Source: an uncultured Bacilli bacterium (GTDB lineage Bacteria > Bacillota_I > Bacilli_A > RF39 > UBA660). Taken from it: DNA of 11,940 nucleotides. The notes beneath the pieces are model-generated. The model had not been told where the DNA came from. It made no database searches and saw only the letters and a list, made by a program, of their open reading frames with translations. Below, piece after piece: positions 1 to 6,375 of this stretch (positions are counted from its first letter, which is position 1; every line of letters starts with the position of its first letter). The translations under genes and the position numbers were made by a program. The stretch is taken from positions 1-11,940 of the forward strand of contig CANQKU010000027.1 of assembly GCA_947624535.1 (NCBI GenBank), given 5' to 3'.

Positions 1-45
1 ATGAATAAATATTATAATAATAATATAAATAATTATGTGAATTTT

Positions 46-74
46 GTATAAACTTTAAAAAAATAGAAATAATA
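46..74 (+). promoter_or_regulatory. possible sigma-G-like promoter of spoVT
   Basis: GTATA at 46-50 fits the forespore sigma-G -35 consensus, and AATAATA at 68-74, 17 bases on, matches the CATnnTA-type -10 at six of seven positions. Transcription would start near 81, just before the ribosome binding site. B. subtilis spoVT is a sigma-G gene, which makes this plausible. The region is almost entirely A and T, so chance matches are likely. Confidence 0.27.
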
Positions 75-100
75 TTTATAGATGAAAGTGAGGAATAGAC

Positions 101-631
101 ATGAAAACAACAGGTGTAGTAAGAAGAATAGATGATCTAGGAAGAATTGTTATTCCTAAGGAGATGAGGAGAACATTACGTATAAGAGATGGTGAATCTT
201 TAGAAATATTTGTAGAAGATGAAATGATAGCTTTGAAAAAATATTCTTCTATGTCAGATTTAAATGATATTGCTAATGATTTATCTAATACAATTAATCA
301 GACTATATTAAAAGAAGTTCTCATTACTGATAGGGATAAAGTCATTTCTATTTCTGGTAATTTAAAAAGTCAATACTTAGGTAAAAATATTTCTAAATTT
401 TTAGAGCAAAAGTTGAATAATCGAGAAGTAATTATAGAAAAGGGTATTAAAGAAGTAGAATTTATTGATGGTAACAAATTAAAATGTTCTTATACTATAA
501 CTCCAATTTTAACAAATGGAGATGTTATAGGTGCTGTTGTTATATTTTCTTTAAAAGAGAGTATAACAGATACTGAAGTAAAAATGGCTAGTTTGACTTC
601 TAATTTTTTAGCAAAACATATTGAACAATAA
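101..631 (+). CDS. spoVT: stage V sporulation transcriptional regulator SpoVT
   Basis: This is a DNA-binding regulator of the AbrB/SpoVT family; in B. subtilis SpoVT adjusts late forespore gene expression, activating and repressing sigma-G genes. The N-terminal AbrB swapped-hairpin domain (about residues 1-50) is nearly identical to SpoVT, with MKTTGVVRRIDDLGRIVIPK followed by the MRRTLRIRDG segment. The remainder (about 55-176) has the length and closing pattern (NGDVIGAVVIFS, then a final helix ending in EQ) of the SpoVT GAF-like ligand domain. The 176-aa length matches the 178 aa of B. subtilis SpoVT, whereas AbrB itself is only about 95 aa. AGTGAGG at 87-93 is a suitable ribosome binding site. 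It sits directly before metG, where B. subtilis carries abrB. Identity as SpoVT is secure; its role in this organism is inferred. Confidence 0.95.
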   Translation: MKTTGVVRRIDDLGRIVIPKEMRRTLRIRDGESLEIFVEDEMIALKKYSSMSDLNDIANDLSNTINQTILKEVLITDRDKVISISGNLKSQYLGKNISKFLEQKLNNREVIIEKGIKEVEFIDGNKLKCSYTITPILTNGDVIGAVVIFSLKESITDTEVKMASLTSNFLAKHIEQ

Positions 632-649
632 AAAATTTGATGATATAAT
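621..649 (+). promoter_or_regulatory. sigma-A promoter for the metG T-box transcript
   Basis: The -35 box TTGAAC (621-626) is separated by exactly 17 bases from a perfect TATAAT (644-649), which is also preceded by TG at 641-642 (extended -10). Transcription should start near 656. The -35 box lies inside the last codons of spoVT, so metG has a promoter independent of sporulation control. Confidence 0.82.
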
Positions 650-655
650 ACTGGC

Positions 656-887
656 ATATTGAAAAGTGAGGAAAAAGAGTTTTATAACAAAATTTATTGT
701 AGAGATCTTGTGGTAGGTGAAAACAAGAATAAATTGTTATAAAATATGACTTTGGAACTATTATATCGATATGTAGGTATAATCGTATTATAGGCGTTAA
801 CTATTTGAGTGTATAATTGAATATTATAAAGTAAGGTGGTACCGCGAGAAAATTTCGTCCTTATAGTTATAATATTCTTTTCTTTTT
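656..887 (+). promoter_or_regulatory. T-box leader, methionine-specific, upstream of metG
   Basis: This leader senses uncharged tRNA-Met and controls metG. Stem I forms from 680-688 with 736-744 and 691-698 with 728-735, capped by CTTGT/ACAAG (707-711 with 723-727). It carries the AGAGA bulge and the GGTAGGTG distal loop typical of T-boxes. ATG at 746-748, followed by a purine, is the specifier codon for methionine. The T-box proper, AAGGTGGTACCGCG (833-846), forms the antiterminator: TAAGG 832-836 with CCTTA 859-863 and GCG 844-846 with CGT 856-858. The bulge between them is TGGTACC, whose TGGT fits the ACCA end of tRNA-Met. An outer 11-bp stem (819-829 with 867-877) is followed by a T-rich run (878-887) and is the only terminator-like element visible. 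Downstream lie the metG ribosome binding site and start. Confidence 0.95.
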
Positions 888-900
888 AGGAGGTAAGATT

Positions 901-2424
901 ATGAATAAAAAATTTTATATAACAACCCCAATTTATTATCCTAGTGCTAATTTTCACATTGGGCATTGTTATACTACAATTATTGCTGATGCAATAGCTA
1001 GATTTAAAAGACAAGAAGGGTATGATGTATGTTTTCAAACAGGAACAGATGAACATGGTCAAAAAATAGAATTAAAAGCCAAAGAAGCTAATGTAAGTCC
1101 AAAACAATACGTAGATGAGATAGTAAAAAATGCTATTGACTTGTGGGACTCTTTAGATATTTCTTATGATAAATTTATTCGTACTACTGATGAAATTCAT
1201 GAAAAAGCTGTTCAAAAGATTTTTGTTAAATTATATGAACAAGGAGATATTTATAAAGGTGAATATAAGGGAATGTACTGTACACCTTGTGAGTCATTTT
1301 GGACCAATACTCAGTTAGTTGATGGAAAATGTCCAGACTGTGGAAGAGAAGTTCATGAAGTTATAGAGGAGGCATACTTTTTAAAACTTTCTAAATATCA
1401 AGATAGACTTGTTGAATATATTGAAACACATCCTGACTTTATTCAACCTGAATCTAGAAAAAATGAAATGATTAATAATTTTATTAAACCTGGATTAGAA
1501 GATTTATGTGTTTCTAGAACTTCTTTTTCATGGGGAATACCAGTACCATTTGATCAAAAACATGTAGTATATGTGTGGCTAGATGCTTTAACTAATTATA
1601 TTACTTCATTAGGGTATTTAAGTGATGATGATGAAGAATTTAAGAAATATTGGCCAGCCGATCTTCATTTAGTAGGAAAAGAAATTGTTAGATTTCATAC
1701 CATAGTTTGGCCAATTATGTTAATGGCTTTAGATTTACCATTACCTAAACAAGTATTTGGCCATGGCTGGCTAGTTATTCATGGGCAAAAAATTTCTAAA
1801 TCCTTAGGAAATTATAAAGATCCAAGAGAATACATCGATAAATATGGGCTAGATGCAGTTAGATATTTTGTTTTAAGAGAAGTTCCATTTGGAAATGATG
1901 GTGCTTTCTCAGAAGAAGCTTTAATTAAAAGAATAAATGCTGACTTAGCAAATAACCTAGGTAATCTAGTTCAAAGAACAATTTCAATGGGGCACAAATA
2001 TTTTTCTGGTAAAATAGCACCTAAAAAGGTCGAAGAAGCTATTGACTTAGAATTTATTCAATCTATAAATCAAATATATAAAACTGTTCAAGAAAAAATG
2101 GATAATTATCATATTAGTGAAGCCTTAGAAGATATCTTTGAACTATTAAGAAAATCAAATAAATATATTGATGATACTACGCCATGGATATTAGCTAAAG
2201 ATGAAAGCAAAACTCATCGTTTAGAGACAGTTTTATATAATCTATTAGAGTCAATAAGAGTATGTGCAAACTTGTTAAAAGCATTTATGCCATCAACTTC
2301 ATCAAAAATACTAGAACAACTTAATAAAATAGACTCACTAGATTTAAAATACTTAGATAATAACAGTTATGACTTAAATAAGCCATATCCACTATTTAAA
2401 CGAATTGAAGATACTAAAAATTAA
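901..2424 (+). CDS. metG: methionine--tRNA ligase (MetRS), short form
   Basis: It charges tRNA-Met with methionine in the cytoplasm, a class I synthetase. The HIGH motif is at residues 19-22 and the KMSKS-type loop is KISKS at 297-301. A single zinc knuckle is present, with two CxxC pairs: C127/C130 and C144/C147. The anticodon-binding helical domain begins around NNLGNLVQRT. At 507 aa it lacks the C-terminal Trbp111/EMAP-like tRNA-binding and dimerisation domain of the roughly 660-aa B. subtilis enzyme, as in other short MetRS forms. AGGAGG at 888-893 sits seven bases before ATG. Expression is controlled by the T-box leader, and a terminator lies 23 bases past the stop. Followed by tatD after an orphan small gene, as in the conserved metS-yabD order. 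Confidence 0.97.
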   Translation: MNKKFYITTPIYYPSANFHIGHCYTTIIADAIARFKRQEGYDVCFQTGTDEHGQKIELKAKEANVSPKQYVDEIVKNAIDLWDSLDISYDKFIRTTDEIHEKAVQKIFVKLYEQGDIYKGEYKGMYCTPCESFWTNTQLVDGKCPDCGREVHEVIEEAYFLKLSKYQDRLVEYIETHPDFIQPESRKNEMINNFIKPGLEDLCVSRTSFSWGIPVPFDQKHVVYVWLDALTNYITSLGYLSDDDEEFKKYWPADLHLVGKEIVRFHTIVWPIMLMALDLPLPKQVFGHGWLVIHGQKISKSLGNYKDPREYIDKYGLDAVRYFVLREVPFGNDGAFSEEALIKRINADLANNLGNLVQRTISMGHKYFSGKIAPKKVEEAIDLEFIQSINQIYKTVQEKMDNYHISEALEDIFELLRKSNKYIDDTTPWILAKDESKTHRLETVLYNLLESIRVCANLLKAFMPSTSSKILEQLNKIDSLDLKYLDNNSYDLNKPYPLFKRIEDTKN

Positions 2425-2446
2425 CAAAGATTTGTCTAAACTTGTC

Positions 2447-2484
2447 AAGATAGGAAAATTTAGGTTTTATATTCCTATCTTTTT
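2447..2484 (+). terminator. intrinsic terminator after metG
   Basis: AAGATAGGAA (2447-2456) pairs with TTCCTATCTT (2472-2481), ten base pairs around a 15-base loop that can itself add a few A-T pairs. A run of T (2480-2484) follows. It closes the T-box/metG transcript. Confidence 0.8.
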
Positions 2485-2494
2485 ATGTTATAGT
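2466..2494 (+). promoter_or_regulatory. possible promoter for the 60-aa membrane protein
   Basis: TTTATA (2466-2471) as a weak -35, then 17 bases, then TATAGT (2489-2494) with TG at 2486-2487, gives an extended -10 promoter. It overlaps the loop and 3' arm of the metG terminator. It is supported mainly by the need for a promoter after a strong terminator. Confidence 0.3.
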
Positions 2495-2543
2495 TTTTAG
2501 GTAGTTTGTAGTAAAAATCTTTTGAAAGGAGCAAAATATAATT

Positions 2544-2726
2544 ATGCATAGTGATATACAAACTAAAGTAGTTAAATTATTGACTTTAGATAATTTATAT
2601 ATAATATTTTTGTGTTTTTCGTTAATAGCTATTATTAATTATAAAAATTATCTAGATATTTCGTATTTTTTGTTAATTACATTTCAGTATATTAGAATAA
2701 AAATACATAGAAGTAAAAACAGTTAA
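2544..2726 (+). CDS. small hydrophobic membrane protein, unknown function
   Basis: No family is recognised. The 60-aa product has two hydrophobic stretches, about residues 15-33 and 37-52, separated by a short polar turn. It ends in a basic tail (Lys, Arg, His), so it is probably a small membrane protein with one or two passes. AAAGGAG at 2525-2531 is a good ribosome binding site, though 12 bases before ATG is long. It stands alone between the metG terminator and another terminator whose stem includes its stop codon, so it looks like a single-gene unit. The isolated unit and good ribosome binding site argue that it is real; short length and AT-rich sequence argue for caution. Confidence 0.5.
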   Translation: MHSDIQTKVVKLLTLDNLYIIFLCFSLIAIINYKNYLDISYFLLITFQYIRIKIHRSKNS

Positions 2727-2752
2727 AATATCATTGACACTGATATTTTTTT
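2725..2752 (+). terminator. intrinsic terminator after the 60-aa protein
   Basis: AAAATATCA (2725-2733) pairs with TGATATTTT (2741-2749), nine base pairs with a seven-base loop, followed by more T (2750-2752 and 2754-2757). It overlaps the stop codon of the preceding small gene. Confidence 0.72.
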
Positions 2753-2760
2753 ATTTTAAT
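2734..2760 (+). promoter_or_regulatory. possible tatD promoter nested in a terminator
   Basis: A perfect TTGACA lies at 2734-2739, in the loop of the preceding terminator. The nearest good -10, TTTAAT (2755-2760), is 15 bases away, shorter than the ideal 17. The start would be near 2767, giving a very short leader before the tatD ribosome binding site. Confidence 0.33.
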
Positions 2761-2780
2761 CTAATTTAGAGGTGATTAAT

Positions 2781-3536
2781 ATGTTTATTGATACTCATTG
2801 TCATATATCAAAATCTGACTATGACGATATAGATAAATTAATTAATGATAATGTAAAACAGGGAGTTTTTCTAATGATTTTATCGTGCTGTGAAAAAGAA
2901 AAGATAGAAGAAGCTCTTAGTATTTTAGAAAAGTATGATCAAGTTTATGCTACATTTGGATTTCACCCTGACCAAATTGATAAAGTAGATGATGAAGATT
3001 TGCATCACTTAGAAGAAGTTATAGTAAACAATAAAAAAATTATTGGAATTGGAGAGATTGGTCTAGATTATCACTATCCTACAAATAAAGAAAAACAAAA
3101 AATACTATTTGAAAAGCAACTAGCTATGGCTTTAAAACTTCATCTACCAGTTATAATTCACACACGTGATGCAACTCAAGATACGATAGATATTTTAAAA
3201 AAATATCCACTAACAGGAATAATTCACTGTTTTTCAGGTAGTTTAGAAACTGCTAAAATTTATACAAAAATGGGCTATAAATTAGGTATAGGAGGAGTTG
3301 TTACTTTTAAAAACAGTAAATTACAAGATGTCGTAAAGCACCTTGATTTAACTGACGTAGTTTTAGAAACTGATAGTCCTTACTTGACACCAGTACCATA
3401 TAGAGGTGAAAAGAATAGTTCTAAGTATATTCCAATTATTGCTTCAAAAATATCAGAAATTAAAAATATTCCTATTGAGATGGTAGCGAGTACTACTACA
3501 AAAAATTGCTATCATTTATTTGACTTAAAACAGTAA
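2781..3536 (+). CDS. tatD: TatD-family metal-dependent DNase (YabD-type)
   Basis: Cytoplasmic TatD hydrolase, a metal-dependent deoxyribonuclease fold implicated in DNA repair and turnover. Family metal ligands are visible in order: H6 and H8 in IDTHCH, E92 in GIGEIGLDYH, H127 in IIHTRDA, H149 in GIIHCFSG and D198 in LETDSPYL. The 251-aa length is normal for the family. The frame stays open from a GTG at 2772, but that codon lies inside the ribosome binding site GAGGTG (2769-2774); ATG 2781 gives the family start MFIDTHCH with proper spacing. In B. subtilis the orthologue yabD follows metS directly, as here apart from the intervening 60-aa gene. No clear terminator follows. Confidence 0.95.
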   Translation: MFIDTHCHISKSDYDDIDKLINDNVKQGVFLMILSCCEKEKIEEALSILEKYDQVYATFGFHPDQIDKVDDEDLHHLEEVIVNNKKIIGIGEIGLDYHYPTNKEKQKILFEKQLAMALKLHLPVIIHTRDATQDTIDILKKYPLTGIIHCFSGSLETAKIYTKMGYKLGIGGVVTFKNSKLQDVVKHLDLTDVVLETDSPYLTPVPYRGEKNSSKYIPIIASKISEIKNIPIEMVASTTTKNCYHLFDLKQ

Positions 3537-3548
3537 TTATGGTAATGT
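3520..3548 (+). promoter_or_regulatory. probable sigma-A promoter of the secretion cluster
   Basis: TTGACT (3520-3525), a 17-base spacer, then TAATGT (3543-3548) preceded by TG at 3540-3541. The -35 is five of six; the -10 keeps the key T, A and final T and gains an extended -10. The -35 lies within the end of tatD. Transcription would start near 3555, about 48 bases before the first substrate gene. Confidence 0.48.
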
Positions 3549-3602
3549 TTAAATAGTATATAACTTAATAAAATAGGGATAGAAGTAGAAAGAGGGATGA
3601 AT

Positions 3603-4256
3603 ATGAAAACTGAAGGGACTAATGAAAAAACTCAAGAGAAAAAATATTCAAGAAAAATTATAATTTCTCTTATTGTAGTAGTAATTTTGGTATTTTCTGT
3701 AATTACTTTGTCTTTTACTGCTTATGTTAATCTAGAAAAAAAAGAACAAGCTAAAAATGAAGAACAGCACCAACATGAACAATCCCAAAAAGGGCAAGAT
3801 AATGTATTTATGACTTATGTTGAAGATATTAATGGTATTCGTATAGAGAATGCTTCTCCAGTTAGAGATGAAGTTGGCAAAGCATTAAATGGTAAGGGAC
3901 AATATTTTGATTTTACAGTAAGTACAAAAATATCTAAAAAGACTCCAATCGTATATGAAATAGCAGCTATAAAAGATAAAAATTCTACTTTAGATGATAA
4001 AGACGTTAAAATTTATTTAGAAAAACAAAACAGTGGTACTTATGAACAAGTATTTGAACCACAACCATTTACTGCGCTTAGTGAAAAAACACAAGTAGGA
4101 TCTCCAAAAGGTGCTATGGTACTTAAAAAGGTAAAGAAAACAAAAAGTGGAAGTGATAATTATCGTTTGAGAATGTGGATTAGTGATAAAGCAACAATTA
4201 CAGATGTTAAAACCTACACTGTTACTGTTAATGTTTATGGTGTTTATGGAGATTAA
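3603..4256 (+). CDS. SipW-type secreted protein, paralogue 1
   Basis: Likely exported surface protein, first of three related substrates encoded beside a SipW-like peptidase. The 217-aa product has a charged N-terminus (1-18), a hydrophobic segment (about 19-36) and then LSFTAY, a degenerate form of the SYAAF processing site in its two neighbours. A hydrophilic Glu/Gln/Lys/His linker (about 45-66, containing HQHEQ) is unique to this copy. The rest shares motifs with paralogues 2 and 3: A-x-P-x-x-DEVGK (DEVGK 89-93), YFDF, VKIYLEK, YEQV and LRMW near the end. There are no cysteines. ATG 3603 is chosen over ATG 3597 because GAGGG (3592-3596) abuts the earlier codon but is six bases from this one. 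The general fold may be TasA/camelysin-like; this is inference. Confidence 0.8.
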   Translation: MKTEGTNEKTQEKKYSRKIIISLIVVVILVFSVITLSFTAYVNLEKKEQAKNEEQHQHEQSQKGQDNVFMTYVEDINGIRIENASPVRDEVGKALNGKGQYFDFTVSTKISKKTPIVYEIAAIKDKNSTLDDKDVKIYLEKQNSGTYEQVFEPQPFTALSEKTQVGSPKGAMVLKKVKKTKSGSDNYRLRMWISDKATITDVKTYTVTVNVYGVYGD

Positions 4257-4272
4257 TGGAGGTTGAGTAAAT

Positions 4273-4884
4273 ATGATAGAAGAAAAAAATAAAAACATAA
4301 AACTATTAGTAAGTCTTCTTTTAGTTTTTGTTTTAATTTTTATAATTATAGGAGCATCATATGCAGCATTCTATTATAAAAAGGAAGGTAAAATAAGAAA
4401 TGTAATTAGTACTAGATCTGTTCAATGTACTTTTAATGAGGGTACTCCTATTTATATTAAGTCAGCATTTCCAATTAGTGATGAAGTAGGAAAAATATTA
4501 ATGACCGACACTGCTACAGGTTATGAACAAGGCTATTATGATGCCACAATTTCTTGTGAATGCAAAGGAAGTTGTAGAGGTAATTATGAAATTTATTTAA
4601 CAGATACAACAAATAAGGATAGCACAATAGATAAAATTGATGATAAGTATATAAAAACATATGTTACTAATGGAAATGAATTAGAACAAGTTTTGAGTCC
4701 TGTAAAAACTCTTGATCAATTAGAAACAGCTACTACTAATGATGATAAAGTTATTTACAAAGGAGACTTTGCGGGTACATTCTCTCAAAAAATAAGATTA
4801 AGACTTTGGATTGGAGAAGATTATCCAGTTGGGGAAAAAGTACAAACATTTAAGGCAAAGATTAATGCAAAAATTAGTGAGTAG
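4273..4884 (+). CDS. SipW-type secreted protein, paralogue 2 (Cys-containing)
   Basis: Exported protein of 203 aa with a short basic N-terminus, a strongly hydrophobic core (about 11-28) and GASYAAFYY (27-35), a good match to SipW-class signal sequences, with cleavage expected around SYA/AF. The mature part keeps DEVGK (70-74), YYDATIS, a YEIYL strand, LEQV-x-x-P and a LRLWIG strand corresponding to LRMW of its neighbours. It alone has cysteines, C52, C95, C97 and C101, the last three in a compact CxCxxxC, suggesting disulfides or a metal site outside the cell. TGGAGG at 4257-4262 serves ATG 4273, 16 bases after the previous stop, so it is co-transcribed with both neighbours. Precise function is unknown. 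Confidence 0.82.
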   Translation: MIEEKNKNIKLLVSLLLVFVLIFIIIGASYAAFYYKKEGKIRNVISTRSVQCTFNEGTPIYIKSAFPISDEVGKILMTDTATGYEQGYYDATISCECKGSCRGNYEIYLTDTTNKDSTIDKIDDKYIKTYVTNGNELEQVLSPVKTLDQLETATTNDDKVIYKGDFAGTFSQKIRLRLWIGEDYPVGEKVQTFKAKINAKISE

Positions 4885-4892
4885 GTGAAAAA

Positions 4893-5516
4893 ATGGAAAA
4901 TACTGAATCAAAAAGAATGCTGTTGTCGGTTATAGGCGTTGCTCTTTTAGTAGTTGCTATTGTAGGAATTAGTTACGCCGCTTTTTTATTTACGTTTGAT
5001 GCTGAAGAAGAACATGTTATGACAACAGGAACAATTTCTATGTCATATACAGAAGGACTTACAAACGTTATGTCAATTACCAATGCGATTCCTATGTTAG
5101 ATGAAGTAGGAAAAAAACAAAAAGATTATTTTGATTTTCAAATATCTTCTAAAATTGCAGGTGCAACTGAGATAGAATACCAAATAGTTGCTAGAAATCT
5201 GACAAATGAAAATAGTATTCCTGCTCTTAATCGTTTAGGCGAAGACCAAGTAAAAATTTATTTAGAAAAGAGTAATGGTAGCCAATATGAACAAGTTTTA
5301 AAACCTGTAATTTTTAAACAATTAGAAACTAATGTAGATGAAGGAGAAAATTCCAAAGTTTTATACACAGGAAAATTTTCAAGTAATAGCACTGAAGAAA
5401 AAACTCAGTCTGACCAATTTGTCTTAAGAATGTGGCTAGATAAAAATGCAGTTATTGATCAAACTTCTAGAACTTTCAAAATACGAATTGATGTGATAGC
5501 CAAAACTATTAAGTAA
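4893..5516 (+). CDS. SipW-type secreted protein, paralogue 3
   Basis: Exported protein of 207 aa and the most canonical of the three. A basic start is followed by a hydrophobic core (about 10-26) and GISYAAF (25-31), the SipW-class processing signature. The mature part begins TTGTISMSYTEG, then A-I-P-x-L-DEVGK (DEVGK 70-74), YFDFQISS, QVKIYLEKSNGSQYEQVLKP, a K-VLYTGKF strand, FVLRMWLD and a final FKIRIDV strand. This alternation of beta strands resembles the jelly-roll of TasA/camelysin proteins, but I cannot confirm the family by eye. The start lies eight bases after the stop of the previous gene, and its ribosome binding site TAGGTGA (4882-4888) includes that stop codon, so translation is probably coupled. 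A probable terminator follows. Confidence 0.84.
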   Translation: MENTESKRMLLSVIGVALLVVAIVGISYAAFLFTFDAEEEHVMTTGTISMSYTEGLTNVMSITNAIPMLDEVGKKQKDYFDFQISSKIAGATEIEYQIVARNLTNENSIPALNRLGEDQVKIYLEKSNGSQYEQVLKPVIFKQLETNVDEGENSKVLYTGKFSSNSTEEKTQSDQFVLRMWLDKNAVIDQTSRTFKIRIDVIAKTIK

Positions 5517-5544
5517 TAAATAATGTAGTTTTGTTTGTATTTTT
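5501..5544 (+). terminator. possible terminator after the substrate genes
   Basis: CAAAACTA (5501-5508) pairs with TAGTTTTG (5526-5533), eight base pairs around a 17-base loop that contains the stop codon of paralogue 3, followed by a T-rich stretch (5534-5544). The large loop suggests partial termination, which would lower peptidase expression relative to its substrates. Confidence 0.45.
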
Positions 5545-5562
5545 AAAAAAAAGTGGTATGAT
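5535..5562 (+). promoter_or_regulatory. probable promoter of the signal peptidase gene
   Basis: TATGAT (5557-5562) is preceded by TG at 5554-5555, forming an extended -10; TTGTAT (5535-5540) is a weak -35 with a 16-base spacer. Transcription would start near 5569, ahead of the strong AGGAGGTG at 5582-5589. It overlaps the tail of the putative terminator. Confidence 0.45.
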
Positions 5563-5595
5563 AGGATTAGTGTAGAATAATAGGAGGTGGTAATA

Positions 5596-6345
5596 GTGGA
5601 TTTTGCTCAGGATGGATTAGTAACAAACTCAAAAAATAATAACAAAGAACATAATAAGTTTTTATCCGTTATTTATAAAATATATCAAATAACTACCAAA
5701 GTTATTCTATATATATTAATAACTGTGTTAATTTTAGCAGCATTATTATTCATGCTTTATTTCATAGATTTACAAAAAAACATCAAAGCTGGTGTTAGCA
5801 AACAACCATTATTTGGAGCCTATATAATTATAAGTCCTAGTATGGTACCAACGATAAAAGTAGAAGATGCTATTGTCATTCAAAGAAAAGAAGCAAATGA
5901 ACTTAAAAAAGGAGATATAATTACTTTTAAATCAAGTGATCCAAGATATTCTGGAGTTACTATTACTCATAGAATTGTTGAAGTTCAAAAACAGGGAAAA
6001 GAATATTTTTACAAGACAAAAGGAGATAATAACAACACCCCAGATGCAGCCTTAGTTTCTTATAAAAATGTCTATGGAAAAGTTCTAGTAACAATTCCTA
6101 AAATTGGCTACTTACAATCATTTTTAACAAATTCTTATGGATGGGTTTTAATAATAGTTATACCATGTTTATTTATTATAATCAGTGACTTAATAAAACT
6201 ATTCAAATCTATTAAAAAAACTGTAACACCAAAGAAAAAAGAGATTACTCAAAAAACTGAAGAATATATAGAAGTAATTGATCCAAAAAATCAAAAAAAT
6301 GAAAATAAAGATAAAGAAGAACAAGAAGAATTAGAAATTATTTAA
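5596..6345 (+). CDS. ER-type signal peptidase I (SipW-like)
   Basis: Membrane signal peptidase that would cleave the signal sequences of the three upstream proteins. With GTG 5596 as residue 1, a transmembrane segment spans about 36-56. The catalytic serine is S82 in SPSMVPTI, and where typical bacterial type I enzymes carry lysine this protein has H125 in TITHRIVEV. With D144 in KGDNN this gives the Ser/His/Asp set of ER-type peptidases such as B. subtilis SipW. A second membrane segment lies at about 175-197, then a Lys/Glu-rich tail. AGGAGGTG (5582-5589) is six bases before GTG 5596; the upstream in-frame GTG 5587 lies inside that site and is rejected. The 249 aa exceed the 190 aa of B. 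subtilis SipW, chiefly through the N-terminal extension and the tail. Enzyme class is secure; substrate assignment rests on adjacency and the SYAAF sites. Confidence 0.93.
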   Translation: MDFAQDGLVTNSKNNNKEHNKFLSVIYKIYQITTKVILYILITVLILAALLFMLYFIDLQKNIKAGVSKQPLFGAYIIISPSMVPTIKVEDAIVIQRKEANELKKGDIITFKSSDPRYSGVTITHRIVEVQKQGKEYFYKTKGDNNNTPDAALVSYKNVYGKVLVTIPKIGYLQSFLTNSYGWVLIIVIPCLFIIISDLIKLFKSIKKTVTPKKKEITQKTEEYIEVIDPKNQKNENKDKEEQEELEII

Positions 6346-6375
6346 TAATTATAATTAGGATAGAGAGGGAATTAT

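Noticed and set aside
1..51. A 16-codon reading frame at the window start
   Set aside because: Its content is almost only Asn, Tyr and Ile from AT-rich sequence, and any upstream ribosome binding site lies outside the window.
2772..2780. GTG start for tatD
   Set aside because: The codon is inside the ribosome binding site; ATG 2781 gives the family N-terminus. The same reasoning discards GTG 5587, GTG 9879 and the start at 8827 for their genes.
4017..4298. 93-aa reading frame on the minus strand
   Set aside because: It lies antisense to paralogues 1 and 2, has no ribosome binding site and is rich in Phe, Ile, Ser and Thr as expected for the shadow of an AT-rich gene.
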